Shown: positions 41,824-52,648 of the stretch, piece after piece
Layout of the letters: every line of letters starts with the position of its first letter
Numbering within the stretch: position 1 is the stretch's first letter
Source of the DNA: Rhizaria sp. SCN 62-66
Taxonomy: Eukaryota > Rhizaria, unplaced
NCBI GenBank assembly: GCA_001724265.1
Contig: MEDY01000016.1
Coordinates: forward strand, 80,169 to 144,168
Length of the DNA stretch: 64,000 nt
Reading direction: 5' to 3'
The notes under the pieces: model-generated
Databases searched by the model: none
What the model saw: the letters and a program-made list of their open reading frames with translations, nothing else
What the model was told of the DNA's origin: nothing
Made by a program: the position numbers and the translations under genes

Positions 41824-44569
41824 TTACGCGTCCAGCTCGGCCATCTTGGCAAGGTAGCGGCCCAGCGCCCAGATGGGGAAGATGGAGCGGTACGCAGTGT
41901 ATGTAATCATGCAGTTGCCGTTGAACACGCCCGAGATGCCCTCCTGCGGCCAGTCGCCCGTGGGGAGCTGGCGCGACAGAATCTGGCGCGCGGCCTCGTC
42001 CAGTGGCGTGCGGTCGACCTTGTGGTAGTCGGCAGCCAGCAGCGCGAGCAGCGCCCACGCCGTGTTGATCACCATCGACACAGGCTTGTTCGCAGCCGCC
42101 GCGCCGTCGCCGTCGGCGGCGATGAGGTTCTTGTCGTAGCTGTGCGAGTATTCCTTGGTGACGCAAGATTGGAAGCTCTCGCCCCAGCCGCCGTCCTCGT
42201 TGCGCTTCGAGAGCAAGAACGCGACGCCCTTGCGGATGGCCTCGCTCGACTGGTAGGTGTACCCCGCCGACATGAGCCCCTCGACGCCAAACCAGGCGCC
42301 GTAGGTGAAACACACGCCCCAGGACCCGACCCAGGCGCCGTCGGCGCGCTGAATGCGCTGGATAAACTTGACGCCGTCCTCGATAGACTTGTTGACCTCC
42401 TTGGTGCGGTGGTCGGGGAAGTCGTGGCGGAACTTGCACAGCACCTGCACGCACGCGGAGGAGCACTCGACGTAGCTGTAGTCCACCATGATGCCACCGA
42501 AGACCTCGGAAGGATTCAATGCCTCGATCCAAGCAGGGCCGCGCATGTTCTCGTAAGTGGCCCAGCCACCATCCTGGTAAAGCGTTAAGAAAACAAAAAA
42601 AGCGATGTGAGCGAAGAGAAAATTGTTAAAGAGATTTGCCTACATAACGCTAAAAACAAACAAATAAACCAACCCATAAAATGTAAATATTTGGTGATAC
42701 CGGGCGATTTTGTTGCCATACAGCGGTGTCACGTACCTGGTAGTTCTGGAGAGTGAGCATGACGTTGACGGCCTGGAACTGGCGCTCCGCGGTGACGTAC
42801 TTGACAGGGGGCGCAATCTTGCTGTCCTTGCCCGCCGTGGCCGGGTTAGCGATGAGCCCGGTGCGGTGCATCAGCAGGACGGCCTTGAGGCCCTCGGCCG
42901 TGCAGTCACTGATGGGCCACCCGTGGTCACGCGTACTGAACGGCCAGCCGCCCAGCGACTCGTGGCGGAACCACTTCTCGCGGTCCTCGACCTCCTGGAC
43001 GACCTGCGCGCACTCGACGAAGTCGTACGCCTTGGTGAGGAACTGCTTAAGCGGGGACGCGAGCAGACGCGCGGTGAGGTCGAGCTCAACGGGGCGCCCC
43101 GTGGCCTTCTTGCGGCGCGCGACGCCGTCGTCGAGCTCAAGAAAAGCCTGCACCGTGAAGGCCGTGTCCCAGAGCTGGGAGCCGTTGTAGCCCTGGACCT
43201 TGATGCCGTCCTCGGCGACCCAGAGGTAGTCTGCGATGCGCGACTGGTGGAGACGGAACTGGAGCGAGTCCTTGCCGTAGCCGTGGAAGCACGAGAGCAT
43301 GTTGATGAACTTGGACACGGGCCCGATGTCGACGTAGTTGGTCTGCGTGTCCTCGGCCGTGATGTAGTCGAGGATGAACTTGAGCGCGCGCGGCCGCAAG
43401 AGCCACTTGGGGAAGTAATCCTCGTACAAGTTCATGAAGCCGTTGGCGAGCTTGAGCATCAGCGCCTGGTCCGTGTAGCGGTCCGTCGGCGACACGTGGT
43501 TGCGCGTGGCGCGGAAGTCGATGGTGTCGTAAGGCTTAGGGTAGATCTCGCCACGGATGGCCTCGATCAGCGGGTCGACGGGCACGGTGAACTTGACGCC
43601 CGAGATGTAGGCCATGGGCAGATAGACCATGCGACAGTGGCACCAGAAACGGCCGGGGTGGAACGGAAGGAACTTAGGCATGAGCCACATCTCGGGGAAG
43701 ATGGCATTAGAGCCATCCCAGGGCATGAGGTTGAGCACGTTGAGCCAGAACTTGCCCCACGAAGGGGTGCCCTGGGCGCCGCCGTGGGCGATGATCCACT
43801 CCCGGCAGCGGACCAGAGGCGGGAGGTCGGCCGCGCAGCCCAGCAGACGCAGCGAGACGTAGTTGAGCACGGTGCCGAACATCGTCGCCGCGGACTCGAT
43901 GTGGAGGCCGTAGCCGCCGTCGGGACGCTGGTGCGAGAGCAGGTACTTGATCATCTCGAGGCGGGTCTGCGCTGGCAGGTGGGTGCCCGTGGCGTAGCAC
44001 GTGAAGATCGCGCCGGGCATCAGGAACATGGGGCCGCCGTAGTCGCTGGGGATGTGTCCGTCCTCGGCCTGGACATGCTTGAAGTACTCGGCGCCCTGCT
44101 CGCCGGCCTCCTCGACAAGACGGAGGAACTCCTCGCGCGACAGCGTCTCCATGTCGATGTCCTTCTCGCCGCCGTCCTCGGTGCGGACCGTCTTGACCGT
44201 CGCCGCGTTGGCCTTGGCGGCCGTCGAAGAGCCGGGGCGGTAGAGCTCGGCCGGGATGGCCTGCTTGCGGTAGATGTCGTCGCCCGTGTTGGGGTTGGTG
44301 AGCATCGTGGCTTGGCGCGCCACTTCGTCGATCTGCGCGGCAGTGATCTCCTCCTTGTGGTCGTAGACGGAGTTGATTTTGGAGCCGTCAAAGACGCCGC
44401 CGGGGAGCATGTCGGTGTAGACGACGCCCTCGGACATGAAGGGGAGACCGTTGTGGCGCACGCCAGCGGGCGTGGTGGTTTGCTTGACGACGGACTCGGC
44501 CACCGTCGACTTGTCGGGGCTGAAGTACTGCCAGATCTGGCGACCGGCCTCAGACGTGAGACTCCACAT
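41824..44569 (-). CDS. CAS1: Oxidosqualene cyclase, cycloartenol synthase type
   Basis: Two exons: 44569-42737 (611 codons) and 42573-41824, phase 0, with donor GTACGT. They give 860 residues, about 100 longer than plant CAS1. The start MWSLTSEAGRQIW matches the usual MW-first start. The catalytic motif is SDCTAE (Asp555). QW repeats are visible, for example DGGYGLHIESAATMFGT, DGAWVGSWGVCFTYGAWF and DGGWGESFQSC. The residues separating cycloartenol from lanosterol synthases are Tyr461 (GYNGSQLWDTAF), His549 and Ile553 (HGWPISDC), equal to Tyr410/His477/Ile481 of Arabidopsis CAS1. The product is therefore predicted to be cycloartenol, at the ER or lipid-droplet membrane. Extra length sits in an N-terminal insertion (about residues 75-150) and about 20 residues between Tyr461 and His549. 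The stop is TAA. Confidence 0.95.
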
Positions 44570-45044
44570 CTGTTTCTTTAAGAGGCGAAAAACACGGGGA
44601 GTAAAACAGAATCAGCACATGTAAGCGTTGAGAGGGCGAATCCTGCAGGCAAGTAGAGGTGGAGTGGCGGTGACTGCAGATGACAACAAACGCAGCCAAA
44701 CGCAATGAAGTAATAAAGATGCAAGATGAAGAGCGATGACTGACAAATTATAAAGAAATAACCAAGAAGTCTTGTTTTATCTAGGAAAACTAGAATTGGA
44801 TCATTCATCGATGCAGAACACCCTTAATATATGTTGCAAAGTTGACGATTGAATCTCACGACGATCACCGACCGCCCTGGGACTGGCGTGGGACGACGGG
44901 CGCTACAGCGCAGACTGGCGCCACAGCCACCGAGTCGACTGAGAGGTGGCCATCGCAGTCAGCCGGACCCCAAAGTTGATCGATCGACACACTCCTTGTG
45001 CACGGTGGTTTGATCGTCAAAGACGATAAAAATTGCTGCACGCG
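44570..45044. promoter_or_regulatory. Divergent promoter region between cycloartenol synthase and the SET-domain gene
   Basis: 475 bases between head-to-head genes; no recognisable element beyond AT-rich sequence. Confidence 0.4.
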
Positions 45045-48000
45045 ATGGATTCTGACAAGTATTTAACGGCACTTTTGTCGTGGTGCGCCAAAAACGGATT
45101 TGACCCCTGTACCACGTGGGGTCTTCGCCCTCACATCTTCCACTCGGGACTCCGCGGTGTTCAAGTCTGCCACGCACCCGCTCTCCCTCGGAAGTTGCTC
45201 AAAGTGAACAAAAACAAGAATGCAGATACTTGCCTTGATGGGCTAGCTTGCGATGAGGCTGACACTACCTCAGCTACATCTTGTTCCGAGTCAAGCGATG
45301 GTGTTAAGGAGACCATGACAACTCTGTGCAATGCCCCGCGACCGCAGTCACTGCTGCGCGTGCCCCACAACCTCGTCATCACGGCCCCGCTTGCACTGGC
45401 GTCGAGTCCCTGCGTCGGCGCGCTAGCCCGCCTTGCCGCCTGCACCGGCAACCCTCTCTCAGAGACGGAGGTGCTTGCGTTGTTTCTGATTGAGCAACGC
45501 CGCCTTCTCACCACGATGCGAGCTCTGGCACTACAGCAGCAACATCAGCTCTCAGAGGCTGCGGAACGTGACTGTGAGTCGGCGGCTCTTGCTATTGCAT
45601 CGCCCGCTAACTGGCTGCCATACGTGGCGACTGTGCCAGAGACCTACGACACCACGATGTTTTGGGGGGACGCAGACTTGGCCAAGCTCGGCCTCAGCGT
45701 ACGTGTTACAAACGCATCAAAGTTTTGCTTAATCAAATTACCAAGTTCAGGGCGCTTATTCTTGCATTTTACAAGTCTTCACAGTTAATATATGCGTATA
45801 GCTCTATGTTTCAAGTGAGTCTATTGCATCTGTTAGCTAATTCCTTTTCTTGTGTTTCTTTCTTTTCAGTCTGTGTTGTGCCCTGCTGATATTGCCACGG
45901 TACACGAGGACTGTGGGCCTTGGCGCGCCTCGCACCGCGGCGTTGCAGAGTTTATCAATACTCTGCGCACGGTTATTCTCTCACACATCAAGAACACCAC
46001 GAACAAGAGCAATGGTGACGCAGCATCTGAATCACGGGTGCAGTCTGAGTGGTCACTGCCACTCTCTCGCGACGCATGCATTACACTTATTAACTCCCCG
46101 CTATTGACACATGCGCAGCAATCGACGGACCAGCAGCTGCTTTCAGTCACCGAGGGGGAGTTCCTGTGGGCGCTGGCGTCGGTTGGGACTCGCACTGTCT
46201 ACACCCCGCCCATGCACGGCGGCTTGACTTATGCAGGCGGCAGCGTGACATCCACCGATGCAGACGCGACGACATCGCCGAGCTCTTCAGCTGTTGCTGG
46301 CGGCTTGACTTCGTGGTCTGCGTTGAACAGTTACGCGCAGAAAGTTGTGCTGCCTGCTTTGCGCCCAACGACGACAGCTGACACAGCGAACTCTTCAAAT
46401 GCAACGGAAATCAGTGGTGTGTTGGGTCGGGATGCGAGTAAAGCGACTGTGAGCAGTGTCGGCGACATTCATTACTTCGCTCACATTCTCTCCAGCTTAC
46501 AGTCACCCAGCGGCCCACAGTCCCTCGGCCCCAGTGCGTTTGCCGCGGCCCTCACCGCGCTGTCGCGGTTCGCTCTCGCGCCCCGGCCACTGGGCACGGA
46601 GACTGCGCTGCTAAGGCCGCCGCAGCTGACGCGCCCGCTACCAACACCACCATTATCTCAACGCAACGCAGACAACACTCAAGCCAGTGAGGCAGATGAC
46701 GAGACGGCCCGCGTTGCCGCACTGTCTGACTGCCTCACACTTTGCGCAGCCAATGCTTACACGAGCACAAGCAAACGTAGTTCTGGCCCTACTGCTGTTT
46801 ACGTTGCTCCCGTGACACCGACGTGCGCGCTCGTGCCCTTCTTTGACTTGCTGAACCACTCGTCGGACGCGTCCGTCGCAGTATCCTGGTCTTACACAAC
46901 CACAAGCTCTCTCGCTAGCACGGCTGCGACTGAAAGCGCATCACGCGTATGGGGTCCCGAGTATGACTTGTCGCTTGAGCAAGGCTCGATCGCACCCAAG
47001 ACACTGTTCAATGTTGATGTTGACAGTGTGGCTGCAGCTGCTGTTGATCACGAGAACATGACGGGATTCGGCGAGAGTGAAGCGTTCATCACATATGGTC
47101 CTCTCACAAACCTGACTTTGCTGCAGCGCTACGGATTCGCCCTCTCGACCCCCACACTCCCAGTTAGCGAAGCACGCGCGACCACGAGTACTGGCCCTCA
47201 GGTCACAACTCCGCCGTTGTCCTTGTCGAGTGAGTTCAACAAACACGACCGTGTGCGTGTGTCGCTGCGCTTTGTTGAGCGACTGCTGGCGCAGACGACT
47301 GTCGCTGCAGCCGCAGGTGCCGGTGCCTGTCCGTTGCAAGCAACACAACAGCAGCAGCAGACAAGCTCCGCATTGGCTACGTCAAAGTCAGCGTCACAGT
47401 CGTACGCAAGTTCTGGCTCTAGCTCTTCGAGCTCTAGCTCCAACTCACTCTTGGCGGCACTGCCCTCGTGGCAACACAGCTTGCTGACCGCGTGCGGCTT
47501 ATACTCTATCTCCGCCGGCCACGTCTTCGAGGTCTCGAGCACCGGTCTCCCGTGGGACCTGTGGCTGTACCTGTCGGTGCGTCTGCTGTCGAGCCACGAC
47601 CTTGCCCATTGGAGCGCTGGGAAGCCCACGGCCGCCCCAGCCCCGGTCCTCGCGGTGCTGTCTGCTGCAGACGGCGCAGCAGCACTATTCCCGTCTCAAG
47701 CGGCCGCAACTGCGCCAGCGACTGCGAGCGCGAGTGCGAGCGCAAGTGCTGGGCGTGCTTTGACCGCAAACGCACTTGCCGCCCGCGCGCGCGCTACCGC
47801 TGCAGTCTCCGCCTCCACCGCTGCTCGCCGCACCACAGCCGCGTCTGCGACCGGAACAACAGCGGCGCCTGTGGCGGTGAGTGTGGCGACAGTGCGCAGT
47901 GCCAGTGAGGCGTTGCTTGCAGACGCGCCGCTGGACGCGAACCACGGCGTGCGCGTCCGTGCTCTCAGCCTGTGGCTGCTGCAACAGGCGCTGGTGTGCG

Positions 48001-48260
48001 TCGAGGCCGCGTCGCAGTGGCCCCAGTCGCACTCAGGCGCTGGCACAGGGACCGGGGCGAAGAGCAGCGACTGCGGCTGTGGCTGGCACGGTGCGAGCGT
48101 TGCCTCGCAAGCAGCCGCCACTGACAGCAGCAACGCCACGGTGCGGTCTGCTGTGGGCGCGGGTGGCGGCGTGGAGAGGGGCTGGTTGGCTGATATCTTT
48201 TTCAAGTCGCGAGTCTGGATCCTCAAGACGGCGATTCAAAACGTCGAGAAAACTGAGTGA
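45045..48260 (+). CDS. SET-domain protein, Rubisco-LSMT/SETD3-SETD4-SETD6 class
   Basis: Two exons: 45045-45698 (218 codons) and 45870-48260, phase 0, with donor GTACGT and acceptor TTTCAG. They give 1,014 residues. The first ATG is at 45045; the upstream in-frame TTG is not needed. LSMT-class features: an N-terminal block GLRGVQVCHAPALPRKLLKV, the linker SPANWLPYVATVPETYDTTMFW, the SET core CALVPFFDLLNHSS, and the post-motif EAFITYGPLTNLTLLQRYGFAL. The family methylates lysine or histidine of non-histone proteins. The substrate cannot be told from sequence. Long Ser/Ala/Thr-rich insertions, including one before the SET core and one near residue 790, roughly double the usual 450-500 residues. 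Codon use is less GC-biased than in neighbours. The stop is TGA. Confidence 0.82.
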
Positions 48261-48615
48261 CATTGACTCGCTCGCAATTTATTATTTTTGTCACTGCTTA
48301 CATAGATGGTGCTTTTAATAGTTGTTGACATGCTATATAGTCATACATTTGAATTCATTCGAGATCAAGATTGTAAACCAAAGTTGATGTGTATTTTGTA
48401 GAAAGTTCTTTGTTATGTTGTGTAGAATGAGCTAGCATTCTGCTTCAACGAGTGCAAATACCATTTTTTAATCTCTATGTAGCAGTCATGGCCCTAGTAC
48501 ACCGCGTGGTTGCGTAGAAGCGGGTTGCTTCAAGCTGTCTGTGCCAGATTGTGAAAAAAAACAACTCAACCTTAGTTGCTGCGTCATCATCGTTCGCCTC
48601 GCAGACACAGCGTAT
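48261..48615. other. Convergent 3' flanks of the SET-domain and FAM166-like genes
   Basis: 355 AT-rich bases; nothing further recognised. Confidence 0.4.
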
Positions 48616-49619
48616 TCACGTGTTGTTCTTCGAGTTGGACGTATTTAGAGCGCGGATGTCGGCGATGCCACGTGCAGTGGCAACGCCGTACGTGTTGCCG
48701 AGGAAGTGGTGGGTCGGCACGTAGCCACCGTAGCCCTAAACAAAAAAATAAAATAGTATACAAAAAATAGTATAATACAAAAAAAGAGAACAAAACAAGC
48801 CCTGGTGAGAACAAGGGCGTTATATATGGTGTCTTAGACGTTTTACAACATCTACGCACATTAACTCATTGTAAAAATGTTATAATCGTGTGTTTTGCGC
48901 GACGTACGGGCAGGTGCTGGGAGATGCGCTCGTCGGGCAGGCGGCGCGAGATGGTGTCGCAGCCGTGGATGACCGGCGCCGGGGGGCAGTGTGCGGCGGC
49001 GCGCTGCTGCTCGCGCTCGCGGCGAAAGATGGCTTCAGCGCCACCGGTGGCGGGGCCGTGGGCGAGGTTGCCGCTGCGGCCGGGGACCTGCGTGTGTTAT
49101 CAGTCGGAAAGCGAGAACGAAGGACAAATGCAGGAAATATGTCAGCAAGATGTGCAATACAGCACATAAAACCAAGTTGCAAAATAATTCGTAGTTTAAG
49201 AATGATTATAATAAGAAGAATCGTCTTCATTTATCAATTAATATCGTTAGATGTGCGTTTAGATCAATTTCAGATCTTCGCCGTACCTGGTCGGGGTTGT
49301 TGAGGTGGAGCACCGGCTCCTCCTCAGCTGCAGCCCTAGCCGCATTGAGCGCCATGTCGTTAAACTGCGCGGTCTTGCGCGCGCCGGCGCTGATGTCGGT
49401 GAGGTTGTTCTTCTGCGCCGCGTTGATGCCCTCGATGGTAGCGGCCAGCTCGGCCTTCTTGGCCTTCGCGAGCTCACGTGCGTCCACCGTCGCCTTGGTG
49501 GGATTTGCGTAGATCTCGCGGAACGTGTTGTAGACGGTGTTGTCACCGGCACGTTCGTTGTAGCCGATCGCGTCGCTCGTCGTCGTCGCGTAGACAGGGT
49601 TGTAGGCGCGGGTCGCCAT
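48616..49619 (-). CDS. FAM166/CIMIP2-like protein (putative ciliary microtubule inner protein)
   Basis: Three exons, all phase 0: 49619-49287 (111 codons), 49087-48908 (60) and 48735-48616. They give 210 residues. Donors are GTACGG and GTACGT. The last splice creates LPGYGGYVPTHHFLGNTYG, which fits the DUF2475/FAM166 pattern PGYxGxVPxxxFxxGxTYG found in ciliary microtubule inner proteins. The N-terminus (NPVYATTTSDAIGYNE) and the Ala/Lys helix around ARELAKAKKAELAATIEG carry no family label I know. Presence of RSPH3 and SPAG16 in the window shows the organism has motile cilia, but neighbours here are not ciliary. Assignment rests on one motif. The stop is TGA. Confidence 0.55.
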
Positions 49620-49972
49620 AGGTGCAACTGCAGTGATGATGAGTGAGGATAGAGTGTCCAGTTAAGTGGTGGGTGTGAGAAGATTACGCATGATTTGAAC
49701 GGTGATAAATGAATGGTATATGAACCAGACCGCAAATGCATGAAAACTAAATCGGTTCTGCTTATGACGGTCATTTGAGTGAGCATCATGTCGCGAAAGA
49801 TGGGTGCTGTGAAACCGCTGCGAGCTCTCGGAAGCTGCTGCCTGCAGCGGTTCGCAAAAAAGCGAAGCAGCAGCGAGCGAGGAGCGAAGCGGGCGAGGGG
49901 GCTGAGGACGCGTTTGAGAAGTCGTCTGTGTGTCCTCGACATCGTGAAAAGCGAATAGGAGTCTTACCAGCA
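49620..49972. promoter_or_regulatory. Divergent promoter region between FAM166-like and secreted Cys-rich genes
   Basis: 353 bases between head-to-head genes; no specific element identified. Confidence 0.4.
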
Positions 49973-51725
49973 ATGCGTTTGCTGACTAGCCTTCTTGTTG
50001 TGGCATGTGTCGCGCTGCTGGCCTATGTGCCTGGCGCGACAGCAGTGAAGGCGAATGCCCAGGTCCTCTCGACTCTGGGGATGAGCCAGTCTACCTTTAT
50101 GGAGGCTGTTCAGAAGCTTCAGGAGGCTCGGTACGTAGCAGATCATATTTATTACGTAATTTAACATCTAAAGTAGCGTCCCATCGCGGTTGCATTCCGA
50201 CCCGACGTCTACATCATGACATACACTTATCTTTGACATCATATTCTCACTCCTTTGACTTCACTTGTCTCACCGTTGTCCTCGTTCTCTCTCACACCCG
50301 TACAGCGAGGAGGCTGAGGAGGGCAAGCTGCCCCAATGCGGTGGCCTTGTCAAGAAGCTTTGCCAGCCTTGCCCCAACGGTGGCCCCGAAGGTTTCTGCA
50401 AGTCCATGGAGGAGGAGTGCTCCAAGATCTTCTGCAACCCGATGTGCAAGCGCAACACGTGGACGTGCTCTGTCGAGTTCGGCGCCATGACCGTCGAGTC
50501 CAAGGCCAAGACCAAGTACGAGGACGCCCTGTGCGTCAACTTTATCAACGAGGCCTGCTCGACTCTGCTCGACTGCTGCCCGCGCGACGCCTACCTCTAC
50601 ACCGAGGTTGAGGAGAAGGTCTACGGCAACGAGTTCCCCAACCCCGCGCTGCCCACGCCGTCGTGTCTGCACGACCCGGCCGCCGAGGAAGTCGGCAAGC
50701 AGCTCTGCGACAAGTGCAACGGCGCCGTCAAGGTCACGCTCAAGAAGCTCGAGTGCAAGTATCCCAAGACCCCCGCGTTCCTCGAGACGGCTACGTACGT
50801 TAGCGCGGAGCAGGAGGCCGCCGCGGACGCCGCCGCCGCGCGCGAGGCTGACTCGCTCTACGAGTCCCTCTACACCGGGCTGCGCCACGGCAATGGCGCC
50901 ATGCCGCTCGAGGATCTGCGCGCCGCAGACGAAGCCCTGCTCGCGTCGATCGAGGCGGGCGGCGACGTCGACCGCGTGTCCTTCCTCGAGGCGGCGTCCG
51001 CTGCCGCCGCCGGATCCGAGACCGCGGCGGAGTCCACCGAGAATCCCGAGCGGTTCGGCACCCCCGCCGAGGGCTTTCCCGGCGAGCCGTCGTACTTCGG
51101 CCTCCAGACGCGCTGCGAGGCGCTCGCGAAGCGCGTCGACGAGCAGTTCAGCACAATGCAGACCAAGTTCCAGGCCAAGGCGTGCCAGTGCATGGGGTGC
51201 TGCGTCAAGGTCAACGAGCCCATCTGCTACTTCCCCATGACGGCCGTGATCACGGGCCCGCCCTCGCTGACGGACCCGCAGGTCGGCATGGCCAGCAGCA
51301 ACAGCGACCTCACCGGCGACTCCGAGGCCAAGGCGGGCGGCGCGGCATCCACGCTCGAAGTCTCCGCCGGCGCTGACGCCGACGCCGAGGCTGACGCTGA
51401 CTCTGAGTTTGACTCGGACGCTGACGCCGACGCCGACGCCGACGCTGACGCTGACGCTGACTCTGAGGCTGACGCTGACGCTGACGTCGACGTGGAGGCC
51501 GAGTTGGACGCCGAGGAGGAGCTCGACGACGTGGCGTTCCTCGAGTTCGCCATGAGTGCCGCGCGCTCCCGGTCTGCGTCGCCGCGCTACAACCCCAACG
51601 GCATGACGCCCCAGCAGTTCTACCTGAACCAGGCGCCGCAGCTGATGCGCGAGCGCGTCACCAACACGGCCTGGTTCAAGCGCATGCAGGAGGAGAAGAT
51701 GGGCCAGCAGCAGGAGCAGGCGTAA
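49973..51725 (+). CDS. Secreted cysteine-rich protein with acidic Asp-Ala repeat, unknown family
   Basis: Two exons: 49973-50130 and 50306-51725, phase 2, with donor GTACGT and acceptor CGTACAG. They give 525 residues. The start gives a clear signal peptide ([21 protein letters not shown], cleavage probably after ATA at about residue 24). Two Cys-rich clusters follow: about 60-190, with spacings such as [40 protein letters not shown] and CDKC; and about 330-360, with [15 protein letters not shown]. Between them is an Ala/Glu helix-prone region. A strongly acidic repeat of Asp-Ala (DADADA, about 425-480), coded by GCTGAC/GCCGAC units, precedes a Gln-rich end. There is no membrane anchor. It may be an extracellular or vacuolar, metal-binding or storage protein, but that is speculation. 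The stop is TAA. Confidence 0.75.
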
Positions 51726-52648
51726 GGTTGACGATATAGTGAAGTTGGATGGGGGTTTAAGCCGCCATGCGTGGCATGGCTGGTTGCAGTAGAATAATAT
51801 TTTCTACGAAAACAATTATTACAAAGTCTAAATAATAAACAAACCAAAAACATTTGATCTTTCTTGAGGACAACTGACTTCAGATATGTTAAGTATTGAA
51901 AAAGTGATTCTGTATGAGTCATCGTGTGAAACTACTCGAAAAGTCCAGATACTCCGGAGTAGGCTGAGAACAAACCAAGCCTGTGGACGTGTACAATCAT
52001 GGCCTTTCGCGCATTGTCAGGCCCACCGAGATAACGGGGAAGACCGAACATGATAAGGGAAGTAGTAACGTTTGTGGGTAAAAGTAAAAAGGCGTTGAAA
52101 CAATGGACTAGAGCTGAAAAAAGATGCAACTTACTAAAGCAACTTACTAAAGAGTAAAGTCTGTCTGTCTTGACACATACAAAGACAGAAACTAGCAAAA
52201 ACAACGTACAAAGACTCGTGAGAGTCTCGCGTAACAGTACGCGTTGTTGAGTTGGAAACAAGCAAAAAACTTCCACACAAAAAAACAACACCAGCAAACT
52301 AATAGATTCAGTTGCACAACGCAAGTAATTTCGCTCAGCAAAGCGATGCAACGCGGTAAGTAACCAAGTACGTGTCCAAATATTCGTGTGTAGGAAGAGT
52401 AGTGGGTAAGAAAGTACGTGAGACTTCTCAGAGCTAGCGAGTGATAAATGCGCGTTAAGCACAAAAACACAGAAACCGCCGAGCGAGAGCCGTCACATAT
52501 CTTTCACACCCACAACACAATGATAAAAACACAAACAAACCAGGAGCAAAACAAAACAAACATGTAATTCGCACAGCGACTTTGCCGCTTTCGCTGATTG
52601 CTGCTTGCTATGATGTGTGAGCACTTATCAGTGCACACTTCACTCACT
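51726..52648. other. Convergent 3' flanks of two secreted-protein genes; one possible small ORF
   Basis: 923 AT-rich bases between tail-to-tail genes. A minus-strand ORF of 39 codons at 52051-51932 is described separately. The longer open frame around it lacks an ATG near its start and has intron-like AT-rich codons. Confidence 0.45.
51932..52051 (-). CDS. Possible small ORF or 3' exon (39 codons), unknown
   Basis: An ATG at 52051 begins MFGLPRYLGGPDNARKAM and ends GVSGLFE before a TAG. Codon composition is richer in G/C and more protein-like than the AT-rich surroundings, so this might be a small protein or the last exon of an unrecognised minus-strand gene. I recognise no family. If real, it would be the only gene in the window ending in TAG. 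Confidence 0.2.
   Translation of the reverse strand: MFGLPRYLGGPDNARKAMIVHVHRLGLFSAYSGVSGLFE

Noticed and set aside
42710-44581. 623-codon plus-strand ORF opposite cycloartenol synthase
   Set aside because: Shadow frame created by high GC at third positions; the opposite strand is an unmistakable oxidosqualene cyclase.
51932-52462. 176-codon hydrophobic ORF on the minus strand
   Set aside because: Most of it is AT-rich, intron-like sequence; only the last 39 codons look possibly coding and are listed separately at low confidence.
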